NCBI GenBank assembly: GCA_005887685.1
Contig: VBHJ01000003.1
Coordinates: forward strand, 1 to 59,757
Length of the DNA stretch: 59,757 nt
Direction: 5' to 3'
Source: Chloroflexota bacterium
Lineage (GTDB): Bacteria; Chloroflexota; Dormibacteria; Dormibacterales; Dormibacteraceae
The notes under the pieces are model-generated. The model was given only the letters and a program-made list of their open reading frames with translations, was not told the DNA's origin and ran no database searches. Numbering within the stretch: the first letter of the stretch is position 1; each line of letters begins with the position of its first letter. Below, one piece after another: positions 41,399-50,162 of this stretch. Made by a program: the position numbers and the translations under genes.

Positions 41399-41995
41399 AT
41401 GAGGCGCAGCACGACACGGGCTCGGCAGGGTGGCGGATCTCGGATCGCGGCCTGGTGGGATGCCGTGCTGGCCGGGGAGAGCGACGAGCCGCATCCGATT
41501 TTTGGCGAACGTATTTCGGTGCGGGTTACCGGCGAGCGCCTCGTCATCTCCGGCGAGCTCGAGCGGGACGAGGACCGGGACGCGCTTCTGCAACAGGCCC
41601 GCGCGCGCATCGGCCATGGCATCCGAGAGCTCGACGCGGCGCGCCTCAGGATTGCACATGGCCACGAAAGACCCGGCCTGCTGGACCAGACGCTGGTGGC
41701 CGCATTTCCGGATCGCGAGACGGCCGACTTGGCCCGCAAGTTCGTCCTCGAGCACAGCCGCGTAACGCCGAAGAGCGAGTCGGTCATCGACGGGACGAAC
41801 ACCGGTTACCTGCGCAAGATGCTTCCTGAAGAATTTCTCGAGGACCTGCGCCGACGCATCGAGAGAGGCGACGTCCTGCTCGTGTTGCGAGTCGATGAGA
41901 CGGAAGCATTCCGTGTGCGTGAGCTCCTGGATGAGGACACTCGAACCAGCTGGACGATCGCCGCACCGCCCACCTTGATCGCCCCGGGAAAGTGA
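41399..41995 (+). CDS. Hypothetical protein with a BON-like region
   Basis: 198 residues. A basic N-terminus precedes [28 protein letters not shown], reminiscent of a BON or small beta-alpha domain. The C-terminal half ([24 protein letters not shown]..., [23 protein letters not shown]) repeats the pattern of stress-response alpha/beta domains. ATG 41399 chosen. The next gene starts within two bases. Confidence 0.6.
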   Translation: MRRSTTRARQGGGSRIAAWWDAVLAGESDEPHPIFGERISVRVTGERLVISGELERDEDRDALLQQARARIGHGIRELDAARLRIAHGHERPGLLDQTLVAAFPDRETADLARKFVLEHSRVTPKSESVIDGTNTGYLRKMLPEEFLEDLRRRIERGDVLLVLRVDETEAFRVRELLDEDTRTSWTIAAPPTLIAPGK

Positions 41996-41996
41996 T

Positions 41997-43295
41997 GTGG
42001 GCGAAGTAGCGCGTCGCGTTCCGCGCAAGTCAGATGCGAGATCGGCTCGCGACGCCGTCAAAGAGAAGCTCACCGCCGCCGACGTTCTCAAGGTCGCCGG
42101 TCCCGGGGTCATCAGCGGCGGCGCCGACAACGACCCGGCCGGGATTGCCACCTATTCGGTCGTCGGGGCCACCGCGGGCCTTGCCCAGAACTGGCTGCTG
42201 TTCCTCTCGACGCCGATGTTGATCGTTGTGATGCAGATGTCGGCCAAGGTCGCCAGCGTGACGAAGACCGATCTCGCCACCGTTCTCCGCACGGTGTATG
42301 GCGGGCGGGTCGCCACGCCGGCGGTGCTGCTCATGGTGATCGCCAATGTGATCACGATGGGCGCCGACCTGCTCGCGATGGGAGCCGCGATCCAGCTCAT
42401 GACGGGTATCAGGTTCATCTACTGGATCGTTCCACTCGCCGCCGCGATGGCCTGCATCACGATCTTTCTCGACTACCGGGTGATCAGCAAATACATGCTG
42501 TGGCTTGTCGCGGTCTTCGCCACCTACATACTTGCCGCGATACTCGCGCGGCCGAACTGGGGCGAGGTGCTCCGGAGCACGGTCGTGCCACACGTGCAGA
42601 TGAACGCAAGTTTTCTCCTCGGGGCGGTAGGCATGCTCGGCACGACGATCACTCCATATCTCTTCTTCTGGCAGACGAGCGGAGAGGTGGAGGAAAAGCG
42701 CGGCGTCCAGCAGCTGACCCGCACCAACCTCGACATCGCGATCGGGATGGTCTGGTCGAACCTGACGGCGTTCTTCATCATCGTTGCCACCGGCGCGGTG
42801 CTGTTCTCACATCACGCACAGATCAAAACCGCTGCGGACGCGGCTCGTGCCCTCGAGCCTTTCGCCGGCCACTACGCGACGGCGCTCTTCGCGGTCGGAA
42901 TCATCGGAGCCGGATTGCTCGCGATCCCGGTGCTCGCGGCTTCGGCCGCGTTTGGCGTGGCCGGTCTGGCCGGATGGCGCCGCGGGCTCGGCCATAAAGC
43001 GCGCAACGCGCCGCAGTTCTATGTCGTGATCGGGCTTTCGTTCCTGGTTGCGATGGAGCTCGCGATCTCTGCGATCGACCCGATCAAGGCTCTCTTCTAC
43101 TCGCAGGTCCTCGACGGCCTAATCGCTCCGATCCTGATCGTGCTCATGCTGCTGATCACGTCCAGCCGCAAGGTGATGGGCGACTTCACCAACGGAGTCC
43201 TTACGAATGTGACCGGCTGGGCCGCCGCAGGCGTGATGGTGCTGGCCGACGTGGCGCTCGCCTACCAGGTCGCGAGGAACGGGTTACCGAGCTAG
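41997..43295 (+). CDS. Nramp-related divalent metal transporter
   Basis: 432 residues, about 11 helices. Helix 1 reads [19 protein letters not shown], where classical Mn/Fe Nramps have DPGN; helix 6 reads [15 protein letters not shown] rather than the MPH motif. These substitutions place it among the Nramp-related branches, so manganese transport should not be assumed; Mg2+ or other substrates are possible. GTG 41997 is two bases after the previous stop. Confidence 0.82.
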
Positions 43296-43351
43296 AGCCG
43301 ACCCCTTGCGCGTAAGGCCAATACGCGGAGCGTTCAAGCAGTGAGGCACGA

Positions 43352-43765
43352 GTGGGACCGCCAGCAGTCGAGACGACCGGCGCCGACCGGACCGCGAAAC
43401 CGCGCGGCTTGATCGCGTCGGTGGTCAGCGACGCGCAGCGCCTGGTGTCACTCGAGATCGCCCTGGCCAAGCAAGAGCTCAAGGAGCTCGCCACCGGCAA
43501 CGCGATCGCGGCCGGGCTCATTGGATTGGGTGGCCTGTTGTTGGTCCTCGGTCTGCTCGTCGCCCTGCCCTCGCTGGTGGTGATCCTCGTGCCGTGGCAC
43601 TGGCAGGCAGCGGCCGCGTGGCTGGGCGCCTACATCGTGCTCGGCCTCGTCCTGATCAGCATCGGAAAGGCACGACTCAAGCTTCGCTTGCCCCCGCGGA
43701 CGATCGAGAGCCTGAAGGAGAACAAGGAATGGGCGCTTCGGCGCGTGAAATCGAACGGCAGATAA
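43352..43765 (+). CDS. Phage holin family (Holin-X-like) membrane protein
   Basis: 137 residues. LIASVVSDAQRLVSLEIALAKQELKE is the family N-terminal helix, then two membrane helices (about 50-80, 85-110) and a basic tail. Despite the name these are chromosomal envelope proteins in actinobacteria. The following DUF3618 gene overlaps it by 37 bases. Confidence 0.78.
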   Translation: MGPPAVETTGADRTAKPRGLIASVVSDAQRLVSLEIALAKQELKELATGNAIAAGLIGLGGLLLVLGLLVALPSLVVILVPWHWQAAAAWLGAYIVLGLVLISIGKARLKLRLPPRTIESLKENKEWALRRVKSNGR

Positions 43766-44181
43766 AAGAGACGCGCGACCGGATGGATGGCAACCTGACC
43801 GAGCTCGAGGGACGCGCCGTCTCGAACGCCGCACGCTACGGTCGCCTTGCAGCGATCGGTCTCGGTGTCTTCGTCGTGGGCGGCGGAGTGTTCCTGATCT
43901 ACCGGCGAATGCGAAAGCCGACTCTGCGAGATCGCCTCGACGGCCTTTCGATCGAGAAGCTGCGCTCACTCGCCGGAGGGCTGTCAGGGCGGCTGAAGGA
44001 TGAGCTGCCTTCGGTGACCGTCACGGTCAACGAGAAGATTGAGCGCGAGCCCGGGACTTTCGAGAGCATTCTGCGCAAGGTCGCGCCTGCGCTCGTGGGC
44101 ACGGCTTCGACCGCGGTGCTCGAGAGGGTCTCGCGGCCGGCGGCCGAGACAGACGTGGGCTCGCCGCACCAGGCGGACTGA
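43729..44181 (+). CDS. DUF3618-like membrane-associated protein
   Basis: 150 residues. REIERQIKETRDRMDGNLTELEGR is the coiled DUF3618 signature, followed by one membrane helix (about 38-60) and RRMRKPTLRDRL. The rest is soluble. Encoded in the same overlapping run as the holin-X-like protein, a common pairing. Function unknown. Confidence 0.78.
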   Translation: MGASAREIERQIKETRDRMDGNLTELEGRAVSNAARYGRLAAIGLGVFVVGGGVFLIYRRMRKPTLRDRLDGLSIEKLRSLAGGLSGRLKDELPSVTVTVNEKIEREPGTFESILRKVAPALVGTASTAVLERVSRPAAETDVGSPHQAD

Positions 44182-44237
44182 TCATCCCGTCCCTCCGGGC
44201 TCGGGGTCAGGCGCTCGTCGAGCGCGCGCAGAAGACG

Positions 44238-45203
44238 GTGCCCGCGCGCGTCCTGACTGCTTACGGCGAGAGCCAGGCCACCAACTACGCGCTCGCCCTT
44301 GCCTTCGCCGGATTCATGTCCATGTTCCCCATGATCGCCGGCGCCCTGGCGATCATCGGGCTCGCCATCCGCGACCCTTCGACCAACCTTCACTTCCAGC
44401 TCCTGGTCCTCCAGGTGTTTCCGGCCAGCGCTCAGCCCGAGCTCCAGAAGGCGCTGCAGGGGGTGAAGGAATCGGCCGGATGGTTGGGGTTGGTCTCCAT
44501 CGCCGGCCTGATCTGGAGCGCGAGCAGCATCTTCGCGACCATGGAGTTTGCCCTCACGCAGATCTTTGGCTCGCGGCAGCGCGACATGCTGCGCCAGCGT
44601 TTGATGGGCCTGGTGATGATGGTCGTGCTCGTCCTGGCGATCGTTGTGACGGTCGGCGTCAACGCGATGGCCAGCTTCGTCCCCGTCCCCTGGGTGGGGG
44701 CCGTCATCAGCTTTGTCATCGGCTCGGTCGTGATGGTGTCCCTCCTGATCGCCCTCTACCGGTTCGTTCCCAACCGGACGTTCCGGCTGCGGGACGTCGT
44801 CCCCGGGGCGCTGCTCGCGGGCGTTCTGATTGAAGTCCTGTCGCTCGCCTTTCCGCTGTATGCGCGCGTGGCCGGCGGCTTCAACACCTACGGCGCGCAG
44901 TTCGCGCTGTTTTTCGTGCTCGCCACATGGTTCTACCTGCTCAGCCAGCTGCTCCTGCTGGGCGCCGTTTTCAACCGGTTCCGGCTGGGCGACCCGGCCC
45001 ACCGGGGCATCATCGCGAGCCCGCTGCTCGAGTCGAGGGAGAAGCCAGCGCCGGTCGAGTCGATCGAGCAGAAAAAGATTGAAGCGCAGCCAGCCACGTC
45101 GCCGAGGCGCTCCATTTTCCAGCGCATCGCGCTCGGGATCGTTGTTGTCGTAGGGGTCGCCGGGGGCCTGGTCCGGCGCCGCCGCTCCCGTACCGCGTCC
45201 TAG
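44238..45203 (+). CDS. YihY/BrkB-family membrane protein
   Basis: 321 residues. AYGESQATNYALALAFAGFMSMFPM opens the family, with about six helices and VAGGFNTYGAQFALFFVLATWFYLLSQLLLLGAVFN near the end, both diagnostic. GTG 44238 fits the conserved start; no good ribosome site. Once annotated as RNase BN, now regarded as a membrane protein of unknown transport role. Confidence 0.85.
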   Translation: MPARVLTAYGESQATNYALALAFAGFMSMFPMIAGALAIIGLAIRDPSTNLHFQLLVLQVFPASAQPELQKALQGVKESAGWLGLVSIAGLIWSASSIFATMEFALTQIFGSRQRDMLRQRLMGLVMMVVLVLAIVVTVGVNAMASFVPVPWVGAVISFVIGSVVMVSLLIALYRFVPNRTFRLRDVVPGALLAGVLIEVLSLAFPLYARVAGGFNTYGAQFALFFVLATWFYLLSQLLLLGAVFNRFRLGDPAHRGIIASPLLESREKPAPVESIEQKKIEAQPATSPRRSIFQRIALGIVVVVGVAGGLVRRRRSRTAS

Positions 45204-45316
45204 TTCGGCCCGAGTTCAACCGAAGGTAGTCGCCCCGCCGTCGGGCGTTACCGAGATGAGCGGCCCAGGCGGCGACTCGAGGAAGCAAGGGTCGTAGTTG
45301 ATCTCAAAGGAGGTTC

Positions 45317-45661
45317 GTGCGTTTGGGAACTCTGCTTTTCGTACTGCTGATCATCCTGGTGCTCGCCGTGCTCCTGGGAGCGGGTGGGTACAGCGTCCGC
45401 CGCTACTGGAGCCCTGCCGGCTCCGAGGTGGTGGAGACGAGCGATTCGGTTGGTGGAGCGGGTGCGGGCGTCGCCGCGGCGATCCTCGCGCTGCTGGTGC
45501 TGATTCTCCTGTTCTTCGGCTTCACGCAGTGGAACTGGTTCGGCACCCGGTCCGTCTCACCGTCGACAATCAACAACCCATCCGTCGCGTCGCCGATGCC
45601 CAGCAGCGGCGGCGGCGGGGCCAGCGCATCGCCTAGCGCCCAAGCGTCTCCGTCGAAGTAG
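45317..45661 (+). CDS. Small two-helix membrane protein
   Basis: 114 residues. AAAGGAGG precedes GTG 45317. Helices at about 4-24 and 50-70, joined by YSVRRYWSPAGSEVV, then a Ser/Pro/Gly-rich tail (GGGGASASPSAQASPSK) likely outside the membrane. Followed by a strong terminator. Family not recognised. Confidence 0.65.
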   Translation: MRLGTLLFVLLIILVLAVLLGAGGYSVRRYWSPAGSEVVETSDSVGGAGAGVAAAILALLVLILLFFGFTQWNWFGTRSVSPSTINNPSVASPMPSSGGGGASASPSAQASPSK

Positions 45662-45689
45662 TCTCCCTGACCCTCCTCAGGGGAGCTGC

Positions 45690-45721
45690 GGGGCCGCGTC
45701 CGTGAGGACCGGCCCCTTTTT
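45690..45721 (+). terminator. Intrinsic terminator
   Basis: GGGGCCG pairs with CGGCCCC (inner GTCC/GGAC can extend the stem) and is followed by TTTTT. It ends the 45317 gene. Confidence 0.85.
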
Positions 45722-45866
45722 CTGGAGAGCGGTTCGGACTCCCAAAACCCCGAGTAACGCGCCTCCGCACAGGCGTTCTCCTAATAGAGGCATGAATCAC
45801 GGCTGGCGCCCGTGCGCGCGTGGCGCACCTGTGAGGGATCCAGCCGCAAAGGAGGTGTAATCAAGG

Positions 45867-46034
45867 GTGATTGCGTTGATCGTCTTGATCCTGCTGCTGC
45901 TGCTTCTCGGCGGGGGCGGTCTGCTGGCACCGGCGCTTCACATCCTCTGGATTCTGCTCGTCATCGGGCTGATCCTCTGGCTGCTCGGCTTCTTCGTGCG
46001 CGCCGCCGAAGGCACTCGCTGGTACTACTGGTAA
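45867..46034 (+). CDS. Small hydrophobic membrane protein (55 aa)
   Basis: GTG 45867 lies downstream of AAAGGAGG. One Leu-rich helix (LIVLILLLLLLGGGG) and a second (ILWILLVIGLILWLLGFFV), then RAAEGTRWYYW. It resembles the short hydrophobic proteins common in actinobacteria. A terminator follows within 25 bases, so it is a single-gene unit. Confidence 0.7.
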   Translation: MIALIVLILLLLLLGGGGLLAPALHILWILLVIGLILWLLGFFVRAAEGTRWYYW

Positions 46035-46056
46035 GGCCCGCCGCAGCGGTGGCCGG

Positions 46057-46085
46057 GGTGCCTGCCGGGAAGCGGGCACCTTTTT
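46057..46085 (+). terminator. Intrinsic terminator
   Basis: GGTGCCTGC pairs with GCGGGCACC (one G-U) around CGGGAA, followed by TTTTTCTTT. Ends the 55-aa gene. Confidence 0.85.
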
Positions 46086-46204
46086 CTTTACAAGAACTTA
46101 CGACGTGTACGAGCCTTGTCTCCTACACCCGTACGGTGACAGAATTGCCAGGGGATCGATACTTGCCCTGTCAGCCGCGGGTTGCGTTGGTGGAGAGGAC
46201 AGGA

Positions 46205-46441
46205 ATGAGCATCGTGCAGCTTCCAATCGACAGGCTGTCGGGCAGGGCCGAGCGCATCGCCCTTCGCCGGGGCCTGGCGGCAAGCCGGTTTGGCGCCGCA
46301 CTTCAGCTCGTGCAGCGTCAGACGCCGGCGCCGACTTACTGCGCGAGCTGCGCCGCGCCGATCGATTTCGGCGCAGTGTGGCGGGGGGAAGAGGCCTTCT
46401 GCAGCGTCGAGTGTTCGCTGGGGGGCAATCGGCCTGCGTAG
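46205..46441 (+). CDS. Small zinc-ribbon-like protein (78 aa)
   Basis: ATG 46205 follows GGAGAGGACAGGA. The helical first half (LSGRAERIALRRGLAASRFGAALQL) precedes YCASCAAPIDFG and AFCSVECS, a four-cysteine ribbon (CxxC, CxxxC). Soluble. A strong hairpin follows the stop. Function unknown. Confidence 0.65.
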   Translation: MSIVQLPIDRLSGRAERIALRRGLAASRFGAALQLVQRQTPAPTYCASCAAPIDFGAVWRGEEAFCSVECSLGGNRPA

Positions 46442-46446
46442 GGACT

Positions 46447-46475
46447 GAGCGGGAGCCTTCGCGTGGCTCCCGCTC
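46447..46475 (+). terminator. Stem-loop after the 78-aa gene
   Basis: GAGCGGGAGCC and GGCTCCCGCTC form an 11-bp perfect stem around TTCGCGT, then ATTAGTCTTT. Likely terminator with a poor T-run. Confidence 0.6.
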
Positions 46476-46495
46476 ATTAGTCTTTGGGGAGCCTG

Positions 46496-47407
46496 ATGCG
46501 ACGGCTCCTGCTGTGGTGCGCGCGGAATCCCTGGCTCGCCGCGCATGTGCCGCGCTGGCGCTTTGCCCGGCGCGCCGTCAGGCGCTTCCTTCCCGGCGAG
46601 GGTTTTGACGCCGCTCTGAAGGCTGCGGCCGACTTCAAGGCCCAGGGCATCGGAGCGCTGTTCACGCTGCTCGGGGAGAACATCACCGACCTCGAAGACG
46701 CAAATCGCGTCGTTGCCCACTACGAGGAGGTGCTCGCTGCCTCGGCTGGTCTGGTCGCCGAGGTCTCGGTCAAGCCGACTCAGCTCGGCCTCGACATCGA
46801 TCCCGTCGCCGCCTTCGCCAACCTCGAGCGGCTTGCGCGCGCAGCCGCCACGGCCAAGAGCTTTCTATGGATCGACATGGAGGGCAGCGCGTACACCGAG
46901 CGGACGATCGACCTCTACCGCCGCTTGCGCTCAGCGCACCCACAAGTCGGCATTGCCCTCCAGGCGTACCTCCACCGCACCGTCGGTGACGTGGTCGACC
47001 TGATGGCGCTCAAGCCCGCGATAAGGCTGGTCAAGGGTGCGTATGCCGAACCTTCGACGATCGCATTCGCGGCGAAAAAGGAAGTCGATGCCAATTACCT
47101 GGCTCTCTGCGTCTTGATGCTGCCGGAGGTCAAGCTGCGGCGACTTCGCCTGGTGCTCGCCACGCACGACACCGACATGGTCGCCAGGGCCTGGCGCTTC
47201 GCGCAGGCGCTCGGGATGGAGCGCAAGGAGCTCGAGGTTGCGATGCTCTACGGAATCCGCACCGACGAACAGGTTCGGCTCGCGCGGGAGGGGTTTGCGG
47301 TGCGTGACCTTATCGCCTACGGCGATGCCTGGTACGCCTGGTACCTCCGCCGCCTGGCAGAGCGCCCCGCCAACGTTTGGTTCGTGGCGAGGCAGCTCCT
47401 TCCGTAA
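46496..47407 (+). CDS. Proline dehydrogenase family protein
   Basis: 303 residues, monofunctional PutA-like TIM barrel. VSVKPTQLGLDID, FLWIDMEGSAYTERTIDLYR, ALQAYLHRT, IRLVKGAYAEP and LATHD are the FAD- and proline-binding segments. GGGGAG five bases before ATG 46496 supports the start. No pyrroline-5-carboxylate dehydrogenase is adjacent. Oxidises proline to P5C, passing electrons to quinones. Confidence 0.86.
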   Translation: MRRLLLWCARNPWLAAHVPRWRFARRAVRRFLPGEGFDAALKAAADFKAQGIGALFTLLGENITDLEDANRVVAHYEEVLAASAGLVAEVSVKPTQLGLDIDPVAAFANLERLARAAATAKSFLWIDMEGSAYTERTIDLYRRLRSAHPQVGIALQAYLHRTVGDVVDLMALKPAIRLVKGAYAEPSTIAFAAKKEVDANYLALCVLMLPEVKLRRLRLVLATHDTDMVARAWRFAQALGMERKELEVAMLYGIRTDEQVRLAREGFAVRDLIAYGDAWYAWYLRRLAERPANVWFVARQLLP

Positions 47408-47427
47408 CGCGTTGCAAGGCGCCGCGT

Positions 47428-47453
47428 GCCCCTCTCCCCGCGGGGAGAGGGGC
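47428..47453. terminator. 26-bp perfect palindrome after proline dehydrogenase
   Basis: Half-site GCCCCTCTCCCCG with an abutting complement, in the gap between convergent genes. Related in sequence to the CCCTCTCCCC repeats at 5519 and 35751, so it may be a third copy with different arms. Confidence 0.6.
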
Positions 47454-47490
47454 TTACCTCTGCAGGGAGCGGGGGAGCCCCGCCGTCCCG

Positions 47491-47739
47491 CTAGGGAACC
47501 GTCGGCACCTGACCCGCGTTCTCCTGCGCCTCGCGCGCGGCGCTTTCACCGGCCTCATGCGTCGCATCCTCGTTGGGCACGAACTTGCCCGGCGTGGTGG
47601 TTGACGCGGGGCTCGGCGACGGCGACGCCGCCTGGGCGGCGAGCGTGGTCGCGCCGTAGAGGACCGCGCCTGCCACACCTCCTACGAGCATCGACCCCGC
47701 GATGGCAGCCGCGGCGATTGTCTTGCGAACTCCGATCAT
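47491..47739 (-). CDS. Small secreted protein (82 aa)
   Basis: AAGGAGG eight bases before ATG. Signal peptide (VRKTIAAAAIAGSMLVGGVAGAVLYGA), then ASPSPSPASTTTPG and an acidic end (NEDATHEAGESAAREAQENAG). Probably exported and disordered. No family recognised. Confidence 0.65.
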   Translation of the reverse strand: MIGVRKTIAAAAIAGSMLVGGVAGAVLYGATTLAAQAASPSPSPASTTTPGKFVPNEDATHEAGESAAREAQENAGQVPTVP

Positions 47740-47882
47740 CTGCTTGCCTCCTTGCTTTGATCGCCCGTTCGTCGAGCGTCGAGACCTAGACTGGCGGCGG
47801 CCGCTCAGCGCGCCGTGTGAGGAGGCTGGGATTTGGCCAAGACCTGATGATCCGTTCGGGCACGAATTTCGTAGGGGTTGAC

Positions 47883-48803
47883 ATGAGCTTCAGCATCGAG
47901 CGCTACAAGGAAGAGTCGAAGAAGGTCGACATCACCGGGATCGCGTGGGACGAAGTCGCAGCGCATTCCCTGTCGAAGGGCGACCTGTTCAGCCTGCACT
48001 ACATGATGGACATCGAGAACCACGTTCCTCTCTACCTGTCCCATCTGCTGGTGACGCGGGCGTGCATGGACCCGATCCTCACAGCGTTCCTCGCATGCTG
48101 GAACTACGAAGAGCTGTGGCACGGCGAGAACATCGGCCGCCTGCTCAACCTCTACGGGATCGAGTTCGACACCCAGGACCGCATCGCCAACGTGCGCGCC
48201 AACCTCGGTGTGCAGAACAGCTTGAGCATCCTGACCACAATGGCCGGTTCGTGGCTGCTCAAGAACTTCTCCGCCGTCTACCTCTCGATCGGCGCGATCA
48301 ACGAGCTGACGACCCTCACCGGCTACAACGCCTTGATCCGCAAGTCTGGACATCCCGTTTTGAAAGACCTGCTGAGCCGGATCATCAAGGACGAACGCCG
48401 CCACTACGCCTTCTACTTCAACTCCGCCAAAGAATGGCTCAGTGGCAACGAGCGAGCGCAGAAGCTCGACCGGTGGATGCTGGACCGCGTCTGGGTACCG
48501 GTCGGCCAGGGCGTGAAGACGCAGGAGGAGGTCGACGCGCTCGCGATCTACCTGTTCGACGATGAGCAGGGCGAGGAGGAGCTGCTCGACCTGGACGCGA
48601 AGATCGGGAAGCTGCCCGGGCTCGCCGGCATCAAGCTGATGTCCAGGTCGCTGTACGCGGCAAGGGAGCGCGCTCGACGCAATCCCAGGTGGGGACAGCG
48701 CCTGATCGAGAACGAGGAGTGGGCGATCAAGCCGCCCAAGAAATCGCCGGTCGGCCAGCTCACCGGGCGCCGCGGAGTGCCGCAGGAGGCGGGCACGTCG
48801 TAG
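47883..48803 (+). CDS. Ferritin-like diiron protein (desaturase/AurF-like)
   Basis: 306 residues, mostly helical. Two ExxH-type iron motifs: EELWHGEN near 78 and KDERRHYAFY near 180, with a further Glu/His set including ENHVPLYLSH. This four-helix arrangement is that of acyl-ACP desaturase and related diiron oxygenases. Substrate unknown. ATG 47883 follows GGGG; ATG 47847 is longer. Just upstream of an ECF sigma gene. Confidence 0.72.
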   Translation: MSFSIERYKEESKKVDITGIAWDEVAAHSLSKGDLFSLHYMMDIENHVPLYLSHLLVTRACMDPILTAFLACWNYEELWHGENIGRLLNLYGIEFDTQDRIANVRANLGVQNSLSILTTMAGSWLLKNFSAVYLSIGAINELTTLTGYNALIRKSGHPVLKDLLSRIIKDERRHYAFYFNSAKEWLSGNERAQKLDRWMLDRVWVPVGQGVKTQEEVDALAIYLFDDEQGEEELLDLDAKIGKLPGLAGIKLMSRSLYAARERARRNPRWGQRLIENEEWAIKPPKKSPVGQLTGRRGVPQEAGTS

Positions 48804-49366
48804 CGACAAGCGGCGACCGGGAGATCGCCGCGGGGCTTGCGGCAGGCAACCATGAGGCGCTCGCCGAGCTCTACGACCGTTATGGGGGGCTTGCCTATGG
48901 GATCGCCATGCGTGTGCTGGGCGACCCCGGCCGCGCCGAAGACGCAGTCCAGGACGCGTTCATGAACATCTGGAATCGCGCGACAACCTTCGACCGTGAA
49001 CGCGGCTCGCTGCGTGCGTGGCTGCTGACGTCCGTGCGCAACCGGTGCATCGACTACCTGCGCGGGCGTGGTGCCCACGAGCGGCAGGAGCGCGAGCTGC
49101 AGCCCGAGCTCGCATACGCGGTGTCTCCATCAGACCCGTGGCGAGAGGTGGCCCTGTCCCTGGAGCGCGCGGCCGTGCGCGACGCGATGGCGAGCCTGCC
49201 TGCCGAGCAGCGCCAGGTCGTCGAGATGGCCTACTTCGGCGGCTACACGCACACCGAGATCGCCGACATGACGCAAGTGCCGCTCGGCACCGTCAAGGGC
49301 CGCATGCGGCTGGCGCTCGAGAAGTTGGGTTCGTATCTCCGCGGTCGAGGCACGGTCGATGTCTGA
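48719..49366 (+). CDS. ECF RNA polymerase sigma factor (start uncertain)
   Basis: Core region: GNHEALAELYDRYGGLAYGIAMRVL (sigma2), AEDAVQDAFMNIWNRATTF, LTSVRNRCIDYLRGR, then sigma4 MASLPAEQRQVVEMAYFGGYTHTEIADMTQVPLGTVKGRMR. The natural start should be near SGDREIAAGLAAG, but no ATG/GTG/TTG lies there; AGGAGG at 48783 points at a GTC at 48797. GTG 48719 is the nearest standard start and would overlap the diiron gene. Coupled to its anti-sigma gene. Confidence 0.85.
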   Translation: MGDQAAQEIAGRPAHRAPRSAAGGGHVVATSGDREIAAGLAAGNHEALAELYDRYGGLAYGIAMRVLGDPGRAEDAVQDAFMNIWNRATTFDRERGSLRAWLLTSVRNRCIDYLRGRGAHERQERELQPELAYAVSPSDPWREVALSLERAAVRDAMASLPAEQRQVVEMAYFGGYTHTEIADMTQVPLGTVKGRMRLALEKLGSYLRGRGTVDV

Positions 49367-50108
49367 CCACGAAGAGCTCGAGAGCTCCGTCGCGGCGTGG
49401 GTTCTGGGCGCCCTCACACCTGAAGACGCCGAGGCGATCCGCTCGCACGTGGAAGGCTGTCCGACATGTCGCGAGGTGGCTGCCCGGCTGCGCCGCGTGG
49501 TCGGCGCCATTCCGCTCGCAGTCGAGGAATCGGTCCCGCCGCCGCGCTTGCGTGAGCGCGTGCTCGCGGCTGCGGCGGCGTCCAGCCGTCCCTCGACCAC
49601 GCCCGTCGCCGTCGTGCCCCCGCGTCCACGGCTCCAAGCACCCGGGCCTTCGCCCTTGGTTCGTCTCGGACGCAGGGTTCCCGTTTACGCCGCGGCCGCG
49701 ATTGGGGTGGTGGCCCTGCTGGCCGGCGTCCTGGTCGGTGATGTTGCATTCCACGGAACGCAAAAGCCCGCTCCAAGCCAGGTCTCCCGCTTCACGATGT
49801 CCGGTCACCAGGACATGTCGGGCGCGCAGGCCAGCGTCATCGACCTCAAAGCCGACGCCCTCACGCTGGTCGATTTCACAGGTTTGCCTCAGCCCGGCGC
49901 CGGCCGCGTGTATGAGGTCTGGCTGATCCCGAAGGGCGGCAACCCGGAATCCGTGGCGGTGTTCGTCCCCGACAGCAACGGCGGCAAGGTTGTGCTGGTC
50001 AATCGCTCCCTCACCGGCTACGCCGTCATGGCGATCACCAACGAGCCTGGGCCGGACGGGTCGGCGGCGCCCACACAGCAACCGCAGCTCTACGGGAACG
50101 TGGCATAA
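49359..50108 (+). CDS. Anti-sigma factor with RskA-type C-terminal domain
   Basis: 249 residues. ZAS-like HVEGCPTCREV (HxxxCxxC) near residue 28, one membrane helix (about 108-130), and an extracytoplasmic RskA domain (VDFTGLPQPGAGRVYEVWLIPKGG, GYAVMAITNEPGPDGSAAP). It should sequester the adjacent ECF sigma factor. The start overlaps the sigma stop by eight bases. Confidence 0.87.
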   Translation: MSDHEELESSVAAWVLGALTPEDAEAIRSHVEGCPTCREVAARLRRVVGAIPLAVEESVPPPRLRERVLAAAAASSRPSTTPVAVVPPRPRLQAPGPSPLVRLGRRVPVYAAAAIGVVALLAGVLVGDVAFHGTQKPAPSQVSRFTMSGHQDMSGAQASVIDLKADALTLVDFTGLPQPGAGRVYEVWLIPKGGNPESVAVFVPDSNGGKVVLVNRSLTGYAVMAITNEPGPDGSAAPTQQPQLYGNVA

Positions 50109-50110
50109 AG

Positions 50111-50140
50111 AAAAACCGGCGACGCAACGTGCGTCGCCGG
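50111..50140. terminator. Bidirectional intrinsic terminator
   Basis: CCGGCGACGC and GCGTCGCCGG pair around AACGT. AAAAA on the left gives a T-run for the minus-strand gene at 50163; CTTT on the right serves the anti-sigma gene more weakly. Confidence 0.8.
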
Positions 50141-50162
50141 CTTTGGAATTCGAGACGCGGAG

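Noticed and set aside
43352-43765. Prophage indicated by the holin-like gene
   Set aside because: No lysin, capsid, integrase or other phage gene nearby; Holin-X-like proteins are ordinary chromosomal genes in actinobacteria.
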